Below are positions 22,717-30,592 of a DNA stretch of 39,067 nt, piece after piece; position 1 is the first letter of the stretch, and every line of letters begins with the position of its first letter. Position numbers and translations under genes: made by a program. The stretch is from Methylobacterium sp. J-070. Lineage in GTDB: Bacteria > Pseudomonadota > Alphaproteobacteria > Rhizobiales > Beijerinckiaceae. The notes beneath the pieces were generated by a model, which did no database searches, had not been told where the DNA came from, and saw only the letters and a program-made list of their open reading frames with translations. The stretch covers positions 1 to 39,067 of the forward strand of contig NZ_JAKSXX010000060.1 of the NCBI RefSeq assembly GCF_022829385.1, given 5' to 3'.

Positions 22717-23818
22717 CGTCGTCGCCCACCACGCGGATCCGGCTCTTCATCTCCTCGGACAGGAGCGCCTGGCCGCCCCGCAGCACGATCTGACCGCCGT
22801 CCGGCAGGTCCTCGGCCACGAAGGCGTCGGCCGACATCGGCGCGTCCGGCCGGATCGGATGCCGCACGAAGGCGCCGTCGTCCGTCCCGCGATACACCCA
22901 GGTCCCGCCCTCGGCGTGCACGACGGCATCCTCCGGCACGAGGACGCCCCGGACCGACCGCGCGGCCGGCAGGAACGCCATCGTGCTCGTGCCGGGGAGG
23001 AGGCCGCTCTCGCCGGAGACGAGGTAGAAGAAGCTCTGGCCCTGGATACGCGGGTCGGTCCGGGTCGCGCGCGAGACCAGCCGCAGGGCGACCCGCTCGC
23101 TCTGCGGCGGCACCTCGGCGAAGGCGGCCTCGGGCGGCTCGGTGAGGTTCTCGCCGGGTGGCAGCGTCACCTGGACGAGGAAATCCGCCCGCTCGATCAG
23201 CCGCGTGACCAGGGGCGAACGATCGATGATCGCCTTGCCGAGGACCGAACCCCATTCCTGGCGCGCCGTGGCGGCCAGGGTGCGCACCTGCGACTCGGCC
23301 GTCGTCACGGCGGCCCTGTCCGTCAGCAGGGTGCCCTCGGCGGTCTCGATCTGCGCGACCGCCACCACGCCGGCGCCGAGGCTGCGCGCGCGGCGGGCGG
23401 CGCTGCCCGAGACCTCGACCCGCGCCTGGGCGGTCTGGAGCGCCGCGACGGCGCCCGCGTAGCTGTTGGCCAGTTCGGTGATGCGGGCGAGGTCGAGGAC
23501 CGTGCCGTAGGCGGTCAGCTCCTGCCGATACGCCACGGCCGGCCGGGCCTCGGCGACGAGGCCGATCCGCTTCCGCTCGGGCTCGGACAGTCGGACGAGG
23601 GTGCGCCCATCCTCGACGGCCGTGCGCGGCGCGGGCAGGCGCGCGGCGGCGGCGGGGCTGCCGCGCAGGGCGGGAATCAACGGTTCGAGAGACCCGCGCA
23701 GATCGGTGAGCATGGGCGCGGCGCGGGCGCGCAGGCGCTCGCCGGGCTCGGTGAAGGCGACGGCGGCGGACGCGACCAGCAGGCCTCCGAGGAGCAGGAG
23801 CGCGCGCCGCCGACCCAC
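22709..23818 (-). CDS. RND efflux periplasmic adaptor (membrane fusion protein)
   Basis: This is a 369-aa protein. GTG 23818 is preferred because GGGGGAC lies just upstream and the signal anchor (ALLLLGGLLVASAAVAF) follows at once; GTG 23872 would add 18 residues. The body shows adaptor architecture: RLSEPERKRIGLVAEARPAV (barrel-lipoyl entry), a helical hairpin around YAGAVAALQTAQARVEVSGS, and a beta-barrel with LVPEDAVVHAEGGTWVYRGT near the C-terminus. It links the pump at 19552 to an outer-membrane channel. Metal-binding His/Met residues known from CusB were not identified. First gene of a two-gene operon. Confidence 0.87.
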   Translation of the reverse strand: MGRRRALLLLGGLLVASAAVAFTEPGERLRARAAPMLTDLRGSLEPLIPALRGSPAAAARLPAPRTAVEDGRTLVRLSEPERKRIGLVAEARPAVAYRQELTAYGTVLDLARITELANSYAGAVAALQTAQARVEVSGSAARRARSLGAGVVAVAQIETAEGTLLTDRAAVTTAESQVRTLAATARQEWGSVLGKAIIDRSPLVTRLIERADFLVQVTLPPGENLTEPPEAAFAEVPPQSERVALRLVSRATRTDPRIQGQSFFYLVSGESGLLPGTSTMAFLPAARSVRGVLVPEDAVVHAEGGTWVYRGTDDGAFVRHPIRPDAPMSADAFVAEDLPDGGQIVLRGGQALLSEEMKSRIRVVGDDDD

Positions 23819-24020
23819 GTTCCGTCCCCCCGTGTGATTGCCGGATCTACCCGGATTTGATGCCGAATACACCCGAACGGGTCTGGCTCAAACCGCCTCG
23901 TGCCGCGCGTCGTGCGCCGACTGGGCCCTGTTGCGGATCTGCCGATGCCGGACCGACGCCTCCGGGCAGAGGATCTGTGTCGTTCCGATGGCTCGGGATC
24001 CGCGAGGTCATCCAGAAACA

Positions 24021-24056
24021 CGCAAGCCCGCCTCGCGGGGGCGAGGCGGGCTTGCG
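24021..24056 (-). terminator. 16-bp perfect hairpin, terminator of the secreted-protein gene
   Basis: CGCAAGCCCGCCTCGC (24021-24036) and GCGAGGCGGGCTTGCG (24041-24056) pair without mismatch around GGGG. It lies 26 nt past the stop of the leftward gene at 24083; the minus strand continues TGTTTCTGG, a weak U-tract. Confidence 0.75.
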
Positions 24057-24082
24057 CACGATGGTGTGCGGCTGGCTGTGGA

Positions 24083-24481
24083 TCAGCAGCCGTCGTTCCC
24101 GACCGGCGCGGTCTGCCGGTCGGCGGCGGCCTTGTTCATCGCACCGACGGTCCCAGGGGAAGCCGGCTGCTGGCCACCCGCAAGGTTCGCGGCGGCCGGA
24201 TCGGTCCCGTTCGACTTGCCGTCCGTGTTCGTCTGCGCCTGCCGGTCGGCCGTCTGCGTGGCGCCCGCATTGTTCATGGCCCCGACGGTCCCGGGGGAGG
24301 CCGGCTGCTGCCCGCCGGCGAGGTTCTTGCTGGACTTGTCGGCGTCGGAGCTGCTGGGATTGGATGCCTGCTGATCCGGCGTCTTGGCTTTCGTCGTGCC
24401 GGTGCTGCACGGCGCGGCGAGGACGGGACCGGCAGTAAGGGTCAACAGCGCGAGAGCACTGGCCAGATGAGTGACCTTCAT
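24083..24481 (-). CDS. Small secreted protein with a duplicated 18-residue block
   Basis: This is a 132-aa protein. ATG 24481 is chosen because of GGAGG upstream and an immediate signal peptide (MKVTHLASALALLTLTAGPV...LA). The mature protein is rich in Gln, Asn, Gly, Ser, Thr and Ala with almost no hydrophobic core. It carries NLAGGQQPASPGTVGAMN twice, in the middle and near the C-terminus. A Cys follows the signal site (APCSTG) and another is the last residue (NDGC), so an end-to-end disulfide is possible. No family recognised. The block repeat is also visible in the DNA, with synonymous differences, so it is not a recent duplication. Confidence 0.7.
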   Translation of the reverse strand: MKVTHLASALALLTLTAGPVLAAPCSTGTTKAKTPDQQASNPSSSDADKSSKNLAGGQQPASPGTVGAMNNAGATQTADRQAQTNTDGKSNGTDPAAANLAGGQQPASPGTVGAMNKAAADRQTAPVGNDGC

Positions 24482-24722
24482 AGAAGACGTTCCTCCAAAT
24501 TTTCGCATGCGTTAAAGTGCTGAATCGACCTGGATGTTCCGGGGCAAAACAGGAACTCTGACACGGTCGACCCGCGTCCCGGTCTCCAGGGGCTCGCAGA
24601 AGGCCGCCGTTTCGGACGCGCAGCGGAGAGCGCGAGCGGCGGGCCGGAGAGGCTGCAGGGGGGTGCGGTGTCCTTGACGCCTTGCCGGTTCGAATTGGAT
24701 CACGCGCCTGACGGTCTGGGCA

Positions 24723-24830
24723 CTCCCCTCCTCCTTGCGGGGAGGGGTCAGGGGGTGGGGGTGGTCCTGGACGTGGCTCGGCGGTGCCGTCTGCCCCACC
24801 TCCACCTCCTCCCCGCAAGGAGGAGGGGAG
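24723..24830. repeat. 23-bp inverted repeat pair, REP/BIME-like intergenic element
   Basis: CTCCCCTCCTCCTTGCGGGG and three further bases (24723-24745) recur as the exact reverse complement at 24808-24830, flanking G-rich and C-rich spacers. Each unit contains a small CCTCCTTGCGGGGAGG-like internal dyad. Similar G/C-rich palindromic units are scattered between genes in many high-GC Proteobacteria. It lies in a 538-nt gap (24482-25019) in which I see nothing else. Confidence 0.65.
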
Positions 24831-25019
24831 CGTGTCGCGCATCGTGATCCGCGTCCGATAGAAGCCGCGCTCGCCGCGGGTTTCGGGGGATCCGAAGCCA
24901 GGACGACTGTGTCCCTCGACCGGCATCGGCCTTGCAGTCATGGAAGCCGGTGCGCGATATCTGGTAGGAGGCCGTCGGGCGAGCGCGGGACGGCGCGCGG
25001 CGGCGAGGGAGCGGGTCCG

Positions 25020-25781
25020 TTGAGCAGCGTCGATCTCAATTCCGATCTCGGCGAGGGCTACGGCGCCTATGCCTGCGGCGACGATGCGGCGATTCTCGCC
25101 GTCGTGACCTCCGCCAACGTGGCCTGCGGCCTGCACGCGGGCGATCCCGAGATCATGGCGCGGACCTTCGCGCTCGCGAAGGCGGGCGGCGTGGCGGTGG
25201 GCGCCCATCCGGGTTTCCCGGACCTCTGGGGTTTCGGCCGCCGCCGGATGCCGTTCAGCCCGCCGGAGATCGAGCGGCTGGTGGCCTATCAGATCGGCGC
25301 CGCCATGGCGCTCGCCGCCTATTCCGGCCACCGCATCACCTACGTGAAGGCGCACGGCGCGCTGGCCAACATCGCCGCCGAGGAGCGGCCGGTGGCCGAC
25401 GCCATCGCGCGGGCGGTCCGCGCGGTCGACCGCGATCTCGCCCTCCTGGCCATCGCGCTCACCGCGCAGGTGCAGGCGGGCGAGGCCTGCGGCCTGGAGG
25501 TGCACCAGGAGATCTTCGCCGACCGCGGCTACACCGAGGCAGGGCTCCTGATCCCCCGCAACGAACCCGGCGCGCTGATCACCGAGGCCGGCGAGGCCGC
25601 AGATCGGGTCCTGCGCATGGTCGAGACCGGCGCGATCCTCACGGCGGGCGGCAAGGCCCTGCCGACGCCGATCCGCTCCATCTGCGTGCACGGGGATTCG
25701 GCCCACGCGGTGGCGACCGCCCGCGCCGTGCGGACGCGGCTGGAGGGTGCGGGAGTCACGCTGGCGCCGTTCCGGCCGTGA
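25020..25781 (+). CDS. pxpA: 5-oxoprolinase subunit PxpA (LamB/YcsF family)
   Basis: This 253-aa protein begins at a TTG start with SSVDLNSDLGEGYGAYACGD, the family signature. VTSANVACGLHAGDPEIMAR, GAHPGFPDLWGFGRR and VKAHGALAN follow. PxpA, PxpB and PxpC together hydrolyse 5-oxo-L-proline (pyroglutamate) to glutamate with ATP in the cytoplasm, clearing a damage product of glutamine and glutamate. TTG 25020 is preferred because GAGGGAG lies upstream and no later start keeps the conserved N-terminus. The three genes are overlapped head to tail (GTGA here), ensuring coupled synthesis. Confidence 0.92.
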   Translation: MSSVDLNSDLGEGYGAYACGDDAAILAVVTSANVACGLHAGDPEIMARTFALAKAGGVAVGAHPGFPDLWGFGRRRMPFSPPEIERLVAYQIGAAMALAAYSGHRITYVKAHGALANIAAEERPVADAIARAVRAVDRDLALLAIALTAQVQAGEACGLEVHQEIFADRGYTEAGLLIPRNEPGALITEAGEAADRVLRMVETGAILTAGGKALPTPIRSICVHGDSAHAVATARAVRTRLEGAGVTLAPFRP

Positions 25782-26512
25782 GCGCCGTGCCGGACGAACC
25801 CCGGATCCTCGATGCGGGCGAGGCCGCCCTGGTGGTCGAGTTCGGCAGCACGGTCGATCCCGCGATCAGCGACCGGGTTCTGGCCCTCGACGACGCCCTC
25901 GGGGCTGACCCGCCCGACGGCCTGCGGGAACGGGTGCCGACCTACCGCTCCCTGATGCTGCACTACGATCCGCTGGTTCTCGACCGCGACGCGCTCGCCG
26001 CCCGGGTGCGGTCCCTCGCGGCGGCCGCGGATGCCCGGGCTGCAACTGCGATCCTGTGGACCCTGCCCTGCTGTTACGACGCCCCGCACGGGGAGGACAT
26101 CGCCCAGGTCGCCGAGCGCACCGGCCTGTCGCCGGACGCGGTGGTGTCGACCCATGCGGAAGCGACCTACCGGGTCTACATGTACGGGTTCGCGCCGGGC
26201 TTCGCCTATCTCGGCGGCCTGCCGAAGGCCCTGGCGGTGCCCCGCCGGGCGAGCCCCCGGCCGCCCCATCCCCGCAACGCCGTGGTGATCGGCGGCGGAC
26301 TCGCCGCGGTCGCGACCGTGCCGATGCCGACCGGCTGGTACGTGATCGGGGCAACGCCGGCCCGCCTCTACGCGCCGGAGCGCGAGCCGAGCTTCTTCGT
26401 CGGCGCCGGCGACCTGATCCGCTTCGAACCCGTGGATGCGGCGACCTTCGACGCGCTGACCGCGCGCGAGGCGGCCGGCGAACCCGTCGCCCGGCGGGGG
26501 GAGGCTCCATGA
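25778..26512 (+). CDS. pxpB: 5-oxoprolinase subunit PxpB (KipI/AHS1 family)
   Basis: This 244-aa protein has the AHS1 domain along its whole length, with the signatures RVPTYRSLMLHYDPL, YRVYMYGFAPGFAYLGGLP, PRRASPRPPHPRNAVVIGGG and PTGWYVIGATP. It pairs with PxpC to form the ATP-dependent, carboxylase-like half of 5-oxoprolinase. GTG 25778 overlaps the pxpA stop, and its own stop overlaps the pxpC start (ATGA). Confidence 0.92.
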   Translation: MSAVPDEPRILDAGEAALVVEFGSTVDPAISDRVLALDDALGADPPDGLRERVPTYRSLMLHYDPLVLDRDALAARVRSLAAAADARAATAILWTLPCCYDAPHGEDIAQVAERTGLSPDAVVSTHAEATYRVYMYGFAPGFAYLGGLPKALAVPRRASPRPPHPRNAVVIGGGLAAVATVPMPTGWYVIGATPARLYAPEREPSFFVGAGDLIRFEPVDAATFDALTAREAAGEPVARRGEAP

Positions 26513-27528
26513 CCGCCGTCCTCGCGATCGGGGCCGCCGGCCCCGGCGTCACCCTGCAGGACGGCGGGCGGCACGGCTACCTGCGCTTCGGCATCACGGC
26601 CGCGGGTCCGATGGATCCGCTGATGCACGCCACCGCCAACCGGGCGGCCGGCAACCCCCTCGACGCCACCGCTATCGAGATCTCCACCGGCGGCATCACG
26701 GTCGGCTCCGAGGGCGGAGCGCTGGGGATCGCCCTCGTCGCGCCGGGCTTCCGCGTGGCGCTGGACGGCGCGGCGCTGCCGGGAGCCGTGGCGCTGACCC
26801 TTGAGCCCGGACAGAGCTTGGCCGTTCGGGCCGGCGATGCGGGCAGCTGGGGCTATCTCGCGGTGCTGGGGCGGCTGGACGTTGCGCCGATCCTGGGGTC
26901 GACCGCCACCCATACCCGCTCGGCCCTCGGCGGCCTGGACGGACGCGGGCTCGCCGCCGGGGACCGCCTGCCGGTGGCCGAGGGCCGCCCGGGGGAGGAC
27001 GCGCCGCACAGCCTCGCCGCTCCGTGGCTGCAGCGGGATGGCCGCGAGATCCGCGTCGTCTTGGGTCCGCAGGACGATTACTTCGCCCCCGACCAGATCG
27101 CGGCTTTCCTCGCCGGGCCCTGGACCGTGTCGCCCCGGGGCGACCGCATGGCCTGCTTCCTGGACGGGACGCCGCTGACACACGCCAAGGGCCACGACAT
27201 CGTCTCCGACGGCGTCGCGATGGGGGCGATCCAGGTGCCGGGAAACGGGTTGCCGATCGTGCTGATGGCCGACCGGCAATCGACCGGCGGCTATCCGAAG
27301 ATCGCCACCGTGATCGGCCCCGATCTCGGCCGCCTCGCCCAGGTGCGCGGCGGGGCGGAGGTGCGGTTCCGCAGCGTCACGGTGGCCGAGGCGGTCGCCG
27401 CCCGCCGGGCCGAGCGCGCCGCCCTCGGCGAGCCGGTCGCCCGCGAACCGGTGGTGCGGACCGCCTTCGCGTCGGATTTCCTGCTCGGTCTCAACCTCGT
27501 CGGCGGGGTGATCGACGGTCATGCCTGA
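26509..27528 (+). CDS. pxpC: 5-oxoprolinase subunit PxpC (KipA/AHS2 family)
   Basis: This 339-aa protein starts at ATG 26509 with GGGGGAGG upstream. Family segments are visible: GPGVTLQDGGRHGYLRFGIT, AAGPMDPLMHATANRAAGN, YLAVLGRLDVAPILGSTATH, VVLGPQDDYF and GGYPKIATVIGPDLGRLAQV. It completes the PxpABC enzyme. No regulator or 5-oxoproline transporter is adjacent. A small hairpin at 27592-27609 may end the transcript. Confidence 0.92.
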   Translation: MTAVLAIGAAGPGVTLQDGGRHGYLRFGITAAGPMDPLMHATANRAAGNPLDATAIEISTGGITVGSEGGALGIALVAPGFRVALDGAALPGAVALTLEPGQSLAVRAGDAGSWGYLAVLGRLDVAPILGSTATHTRSALGGLDGRGLAAGDRLPVAEGRPGEDAPHSLAAPWLQRDGREIRVVLGPQDDYFAPDQIAAFLAGPWTVSPRGDRMACFLDGTPLTHAKGHDIVSDGVAMGAIQVPGNGLPIVLMADRQSTGGYPKIATVIGPDLGRLAQVRGGAEVRFRSVTVAEAVAARRAERAALGEPVAREPVVRTAFASDFLLGLNLVGGVIDGHA

Positions 27529-27591
27529 GCGTCGAAACGCCCGCGCCGGGGACGGAGCGCGGCGCCGCCCGAACCCGTCATACGCCGCTCA

Positions 27592-27609
27592 GGCCTGACT
27601 CGTCAGGCC
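27592..27609 (+). terminator. Short hairpin after pxpABC, possible terminator
   Basis: GGCCTGA (27592-27598) pairs with TCAGGCC (27603-27609) around CTCG. GTTCCTT follows, a weak U-tract. It lies 64 nt past the pxpC stop and 34 nt before the next start. Confidence 0.4.
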
Positions 27610-27642
27610 GTTCCTTCATCGAGAACAGAAAGGTCCCAACGC

Positions 27643-28431
27643 ATGGCTCACGCCGTCACCGCCTCGGGCGCGCCGCCCGCGCGCAGCAACGAGCCCCTGA
27701 ACGCCGACAGCGTCCGCCGCGCGCGCGTCGACCTCGCGGCCTGCCTGCGCTGGGCCGCCCGCAACGGTCTGGAGGAGGGCATCTGCAACCACTTCTCGGC
27801 CGTGCTGCCCGAGCGGCCCGACCTGTTCCTGGTCAACCCCTACGGCCTCGCCTTCGCGGAGGTCACGGCGTCGAGCCTGCTGCTCTGCGACTTCCACGGC
27901 AACGTCGTCGAAGGGGACGGGCAGCCGGAGGCCACCGCGTTCCATATCCACGCCGAGTTGCACCGGCTGAAGCCCCGCGCCCGTGCCGCCTTCCACACGC
28001 ACATGCCCTACGCGACGGCGCTGGCCATGCTGGAGGGCGAGCCGCTGCTCTGGGCCGGCCAGACCGCCCTGCGCTTCTACGGGCGCATCGCCGTCGACGA
28101 GGATTACAACGGGCTGGCGCTCGACTCCCGCGAGGGCGAGCGGATCGCGATGAGCGCCGGGCAAGCCGACGTGGTGTTCCTGAAGAACCACGGCGTGATG
28201 GTGCTGGGCGAGAGCATCGCGGAGGCCTGGGACGACCTCTATTACCTGGAGCGGGCCGCGCAGGCGCAGGTGCTCGCCATGAGCACCGGACGCACCCTCA
28301 AGGCGGTACCCGAGGCCATCGTGAGGCGCGTGGCGGCTCAGGAGGCCGCCGGGCGCGCCGAGAGCGCGCGGCTGCACCTGGAGAGCGTCAAGCGCGTGCT
28401 CGCCCGGGACGAACCGGCCTTCCTCGCCTGA
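27643..28431 (+). CDS. Class II aldolase/adducin family protein
   Basis: This 262-aa protein shows the family zinc site: EATAFHIHAELHRLKPRARA, then FHTHMPYATALAMLEGE (H-x-H), and later VVFLKNHGVMVLGESIAEAW with the third His. It lacks features of dedicated L-fuculose- or L-ribulose-phosphate enzymes that I could verify, so the substrate is open. Family members act as sugar-phosphate aldolases, epimerases or decarboxylases. The start is an ATG with AGAAAGG upstream. It is a separate unit between pxpC and a convergent transglycosylase gene, whose stop lies 8 nt away. Confidence 0.87.
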   Translation: MAHAVTASGAPPARSNEPLNADSVRRARVDLAACLRWAARNGLEEGICNHFSAVLPERPDLFLVNPYGLAFAEVTASSLLLCDFHGNVVEGDGQPEATAFHIHAELHRLKPRARAAFHTHMPYATALAMLEGEPLLWAGQTALRFYGRIAVDEDYNGLALDSREGERIAMSAGQADVVFLKNHGVMVLGESIAEAWDDLYYLERAAQAQVLAMSTGRTLKAVPEAIVRRVAAQEAAGRAESARLHLESVKRVLARDEPAFLA

Positions 28432-28438
28432 TCCCGCC

Positions 28439-29710
28439 TCAGGGCGCGGCCCGGATCCGCTCCAGCACGGCGGTGTCGGCGTAGCCGTCCGCGGGCAGGC
28501 CGATGGAACCCTGGAAGGCGCGCAGCGCCGACCGGGTCCGTGGACCGATCTTCCCGTCGACGCCGCCGGGGGCGAAGCCGCGCTCGGCCAGGCGGGTCTG
28601 GATGTCGCGGCGCTCGTCCGCGGTGAGCGGCCGGTCGCCCCGCGGCCAGTCGCGCGCGAAGCCCGGGTCGCCGCTCAGGCGGTCCGACAGGTGCGCCACC
28701 GTCAGCGCGTAGGCCAGCGCCGTGTTGTAGCGCAGGATCACCGCGAAATTCGGTCGGAGCAGGAACGCGGGACCGCGGATCCCCGCCGGCAGGATCAGCG
28801 TCGCCTCCGCAGTGTCGTCCGGGGCCGCGCGGTCGCGGGCGGGCTTCACGCCGAGCGCCCGCCACGCCGCGAAACTCCGGGCGGTGGTCTCGTCGGCGAG
28901 CGCGGCGTCGAAACCCTCGGGCAGGCTCGCCTCGGTGCCCCAGGCCTCGCCGGGCCTCCAGCCGTGGGCCCGCAGGTAGTTCGCCGTGGAGGCGAGCGCG
29001 TCCGGGACCGAGGTCCAGATGTCGCGCCGTCCGTCGCCGTCGAAATCGACGGCGTACTGCCGATAGACCGTCGGCATGAACTGGGTGTGGCCCATGGCCC
29101 CCGCCCAGGACCCGGTGAGTCCGCCAGGCATCCGGTCCAGCGGCGCCTCGTTCCGCGCCAGGATCCCGAGGGCGGCCGTGAGTTCGTCGCGCCAGTAGCC
29201 GGCCCGGGCGGGATCGCCGCAGCTGAGCGTCGCGAGGGAGCGCACGACGGGCTTCACCACCGCCGGATTGTCGAGCACCGCACCGTAGCTCGATTCCACC
29301 CCCCAGAACGCCACGAGGACGTGGCGATCGACCCCGTACGCGGCCTCGATCGCCGCCAGCGTGTCGGCGTGCGCGGCGAGCGCGCGCTGGCCGGCCTCGA
29401 TGCGGGCCGGGGTCACGCTCGCCTCGATGTAATCCCAGATCGGCCGGACGAACTCGCCCTGGCTTCCGGTCGCGGCGAGCACCTCCGGATCGGGCATGAG
29501 CCCGGCGAGCTGGGCGTCCGCGACGCGCGCCGGCACCTCGTGGGCGACGCCCCAGGCGGCCAGATCGGCGCGGCAGGTCTCGAAGGGCGGCGGGGTGGCC
29601 GGGGTCTCCGCCGACGCCGCGACGGCGAGCGCGGGCACGCCGATGCAGCCGACGGCGGCGAGGCGGATCGCCAGGGACCGGCGCGCGCCGCGCCGCCTCG
29701 CGTGCCTCAT
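28439..29710 (-). CDS. Lytic murein transglycosylase, MltB-like with C-terminal peptidoglycan-binding domain
   Basis: This 423-aa protein runs from ATG 29710, whose Arg-rich start MRHARRRGARRS leads directly into the signal peptide. An in-frame upstream ATG at 29770 would add 20 residues. The catalytic SLT_2-type domain has the Glu in AFWGVESSYGAV, with AGAMGHTQFMPTVYRQYAVD and GDGRRDIWTSVPDALASTAN further on. The last 60 residues (DIQTRLAERGFAPGGVDGKI, then RTRSALRAFQGSIGLPADG) are a PG_binding_1 module. It cleaves the glycan strands of murein in the periplasm to form 1,6-anhydro ends. Confidence 0.9.
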   Translation of the reverse strand: MRHARRRGARRSLAIRLAAVGCIGVPALAVAASAETPATPPPFETCRADLAAWGVAHEVPARVADAQLAGLMPDPEVLAATGSQGEFVRPIWDYIEASVTPARIEAGQRALAAHADTLAAIEAAYGVDRHVLVAFWGVESSYGAVLDNPAVVKPVVRSLATLSCGDPARAGYWRDELTAALGILARNEAPLDRMPGGLTGSWAGAMGHTQFMPTVYRQYAVDFDGDGRRDIWTSVPDALASTANYLRAHGWRPGEAWGTEASLPEGFDAALADETTARSFAAWRALGVKPARDRAAPDDTAEATLILPAGIRGPAFLLRPNFAVILRYNTALAYALTVAHLSDRLSGDPGFARDWPRGDRPLTADERRDIQTRLAERGFAPGGVDGKIGPRTRSALRAFQGSIGLPADGYADTAVLERIRAAP

Positions 29711-29946
29711 CGGCGCTGCGCGAACGTCCATGGGCATCTCCGGTGCGGCCGATCCTGCGGCGCGCATCATACCCGGGCCGCCGGGGCGCCCGCCAGGGAC
29801 CGAGCGGGCGCGCGGGCCCGGCGGCCGCCGCCGACCGGGCGACAGCCCTCGCGCGGGCGTGAACAGGGTCCCGCGACGTCGCCCCCGCGACGGGGCGGCC
29901 CCGGCGCCCTATCTGGCTGCGTGACATCAGCGGGGAGACCGATCCG

Positions 29947-30441
29947 GTGAACCGAGCAGCCCACTTGGCGATCGGGGCGGCCCTGCTCGCAGCCGGACCC
30001 GCCCGCGCCCTCGAGGTGACCCGCAGCCGCGACCTCCCGGCGCCGCCCGCGGCCGTGTGGGCGCTGATCGGCGACTTCTGCGCGATCCAGCTCTGGCATT
30101 CCCAGGTGGAGCGGTGCATCCTCTCGACCGACGACGATGACGACGGCATCCGCGCGCAGATCCGCGGCCTGATCGTCAAGGGCGGCCTCGGAACGATCGT
30201 CGAGGTCGAGACGGCCCGCGACGAGACCGGCATGAGCTACAGCTACAGCTTCGTCCAGGGTCCCCTGCCGGTGCGCGCCTACAACGCGACCCTGGCGGTC
30301 CGGCCGAACGGGACCGGATCTACGGTGATCTGGAGCGCCACCTTCGACGCCGAGGGCGCGAGCGACGCGGACGCGACGGCCGACATCGCGGGCGTGTTCG
30401 AAACGGGGCTTGCCGGGATCGCCCGGGAAGCGGCCAGATAG
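29947..30441 (+). CDS. Secreted SRPBCC-fold protein
   Basis: This 164-aa protein starts at GTG 29947 with GGGGAG upstream. A signal peptide (HLAIGAALLAAGPARA) is followed by a START/polyketide-cyclase-like fold: VTRSRDLPAPPAAVWALIGD, FCAIQLWHSQVERC, then the strand-rich middle and the C-terminal long helix DADATADIAGVFETGLAGIA. Such folds bind hydrophobic small molecules; the ligand is not known. Exported members are less common than cytoplasmic ones. It stands upstream of pyruvate kinase by 151 nt, with its own leader. Confidence 0.8.
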   Translation: MNRAAHLAIGAALLAAGPARALEVTRSRDLPAPPAAVWALIGDFCAIQLWHSQVERCILSTDDDDDGIRAQIRGLIVKGGLGTIVEVETARDETGMSYSYSFVQGPLPVRAYNATLAVRPNGTGSTVIWSATFDAEGASDADATADIAGVFETGLAGIAREAAR

Positions 30442-30592
30442 CGGGCGGCCGAATCGTGCCCCCGCGCCCGAAAGCGCCGATCCGGCCGGTCGGCCCCTCG
30501 CTGCGGCCGGGCACCGGACCGTCGTGTGCCGCACCGGCGCGTCCGAGCGCCCTGCCCGATTCCCGGAGACACACTCAGGAGGCCGAGACACC

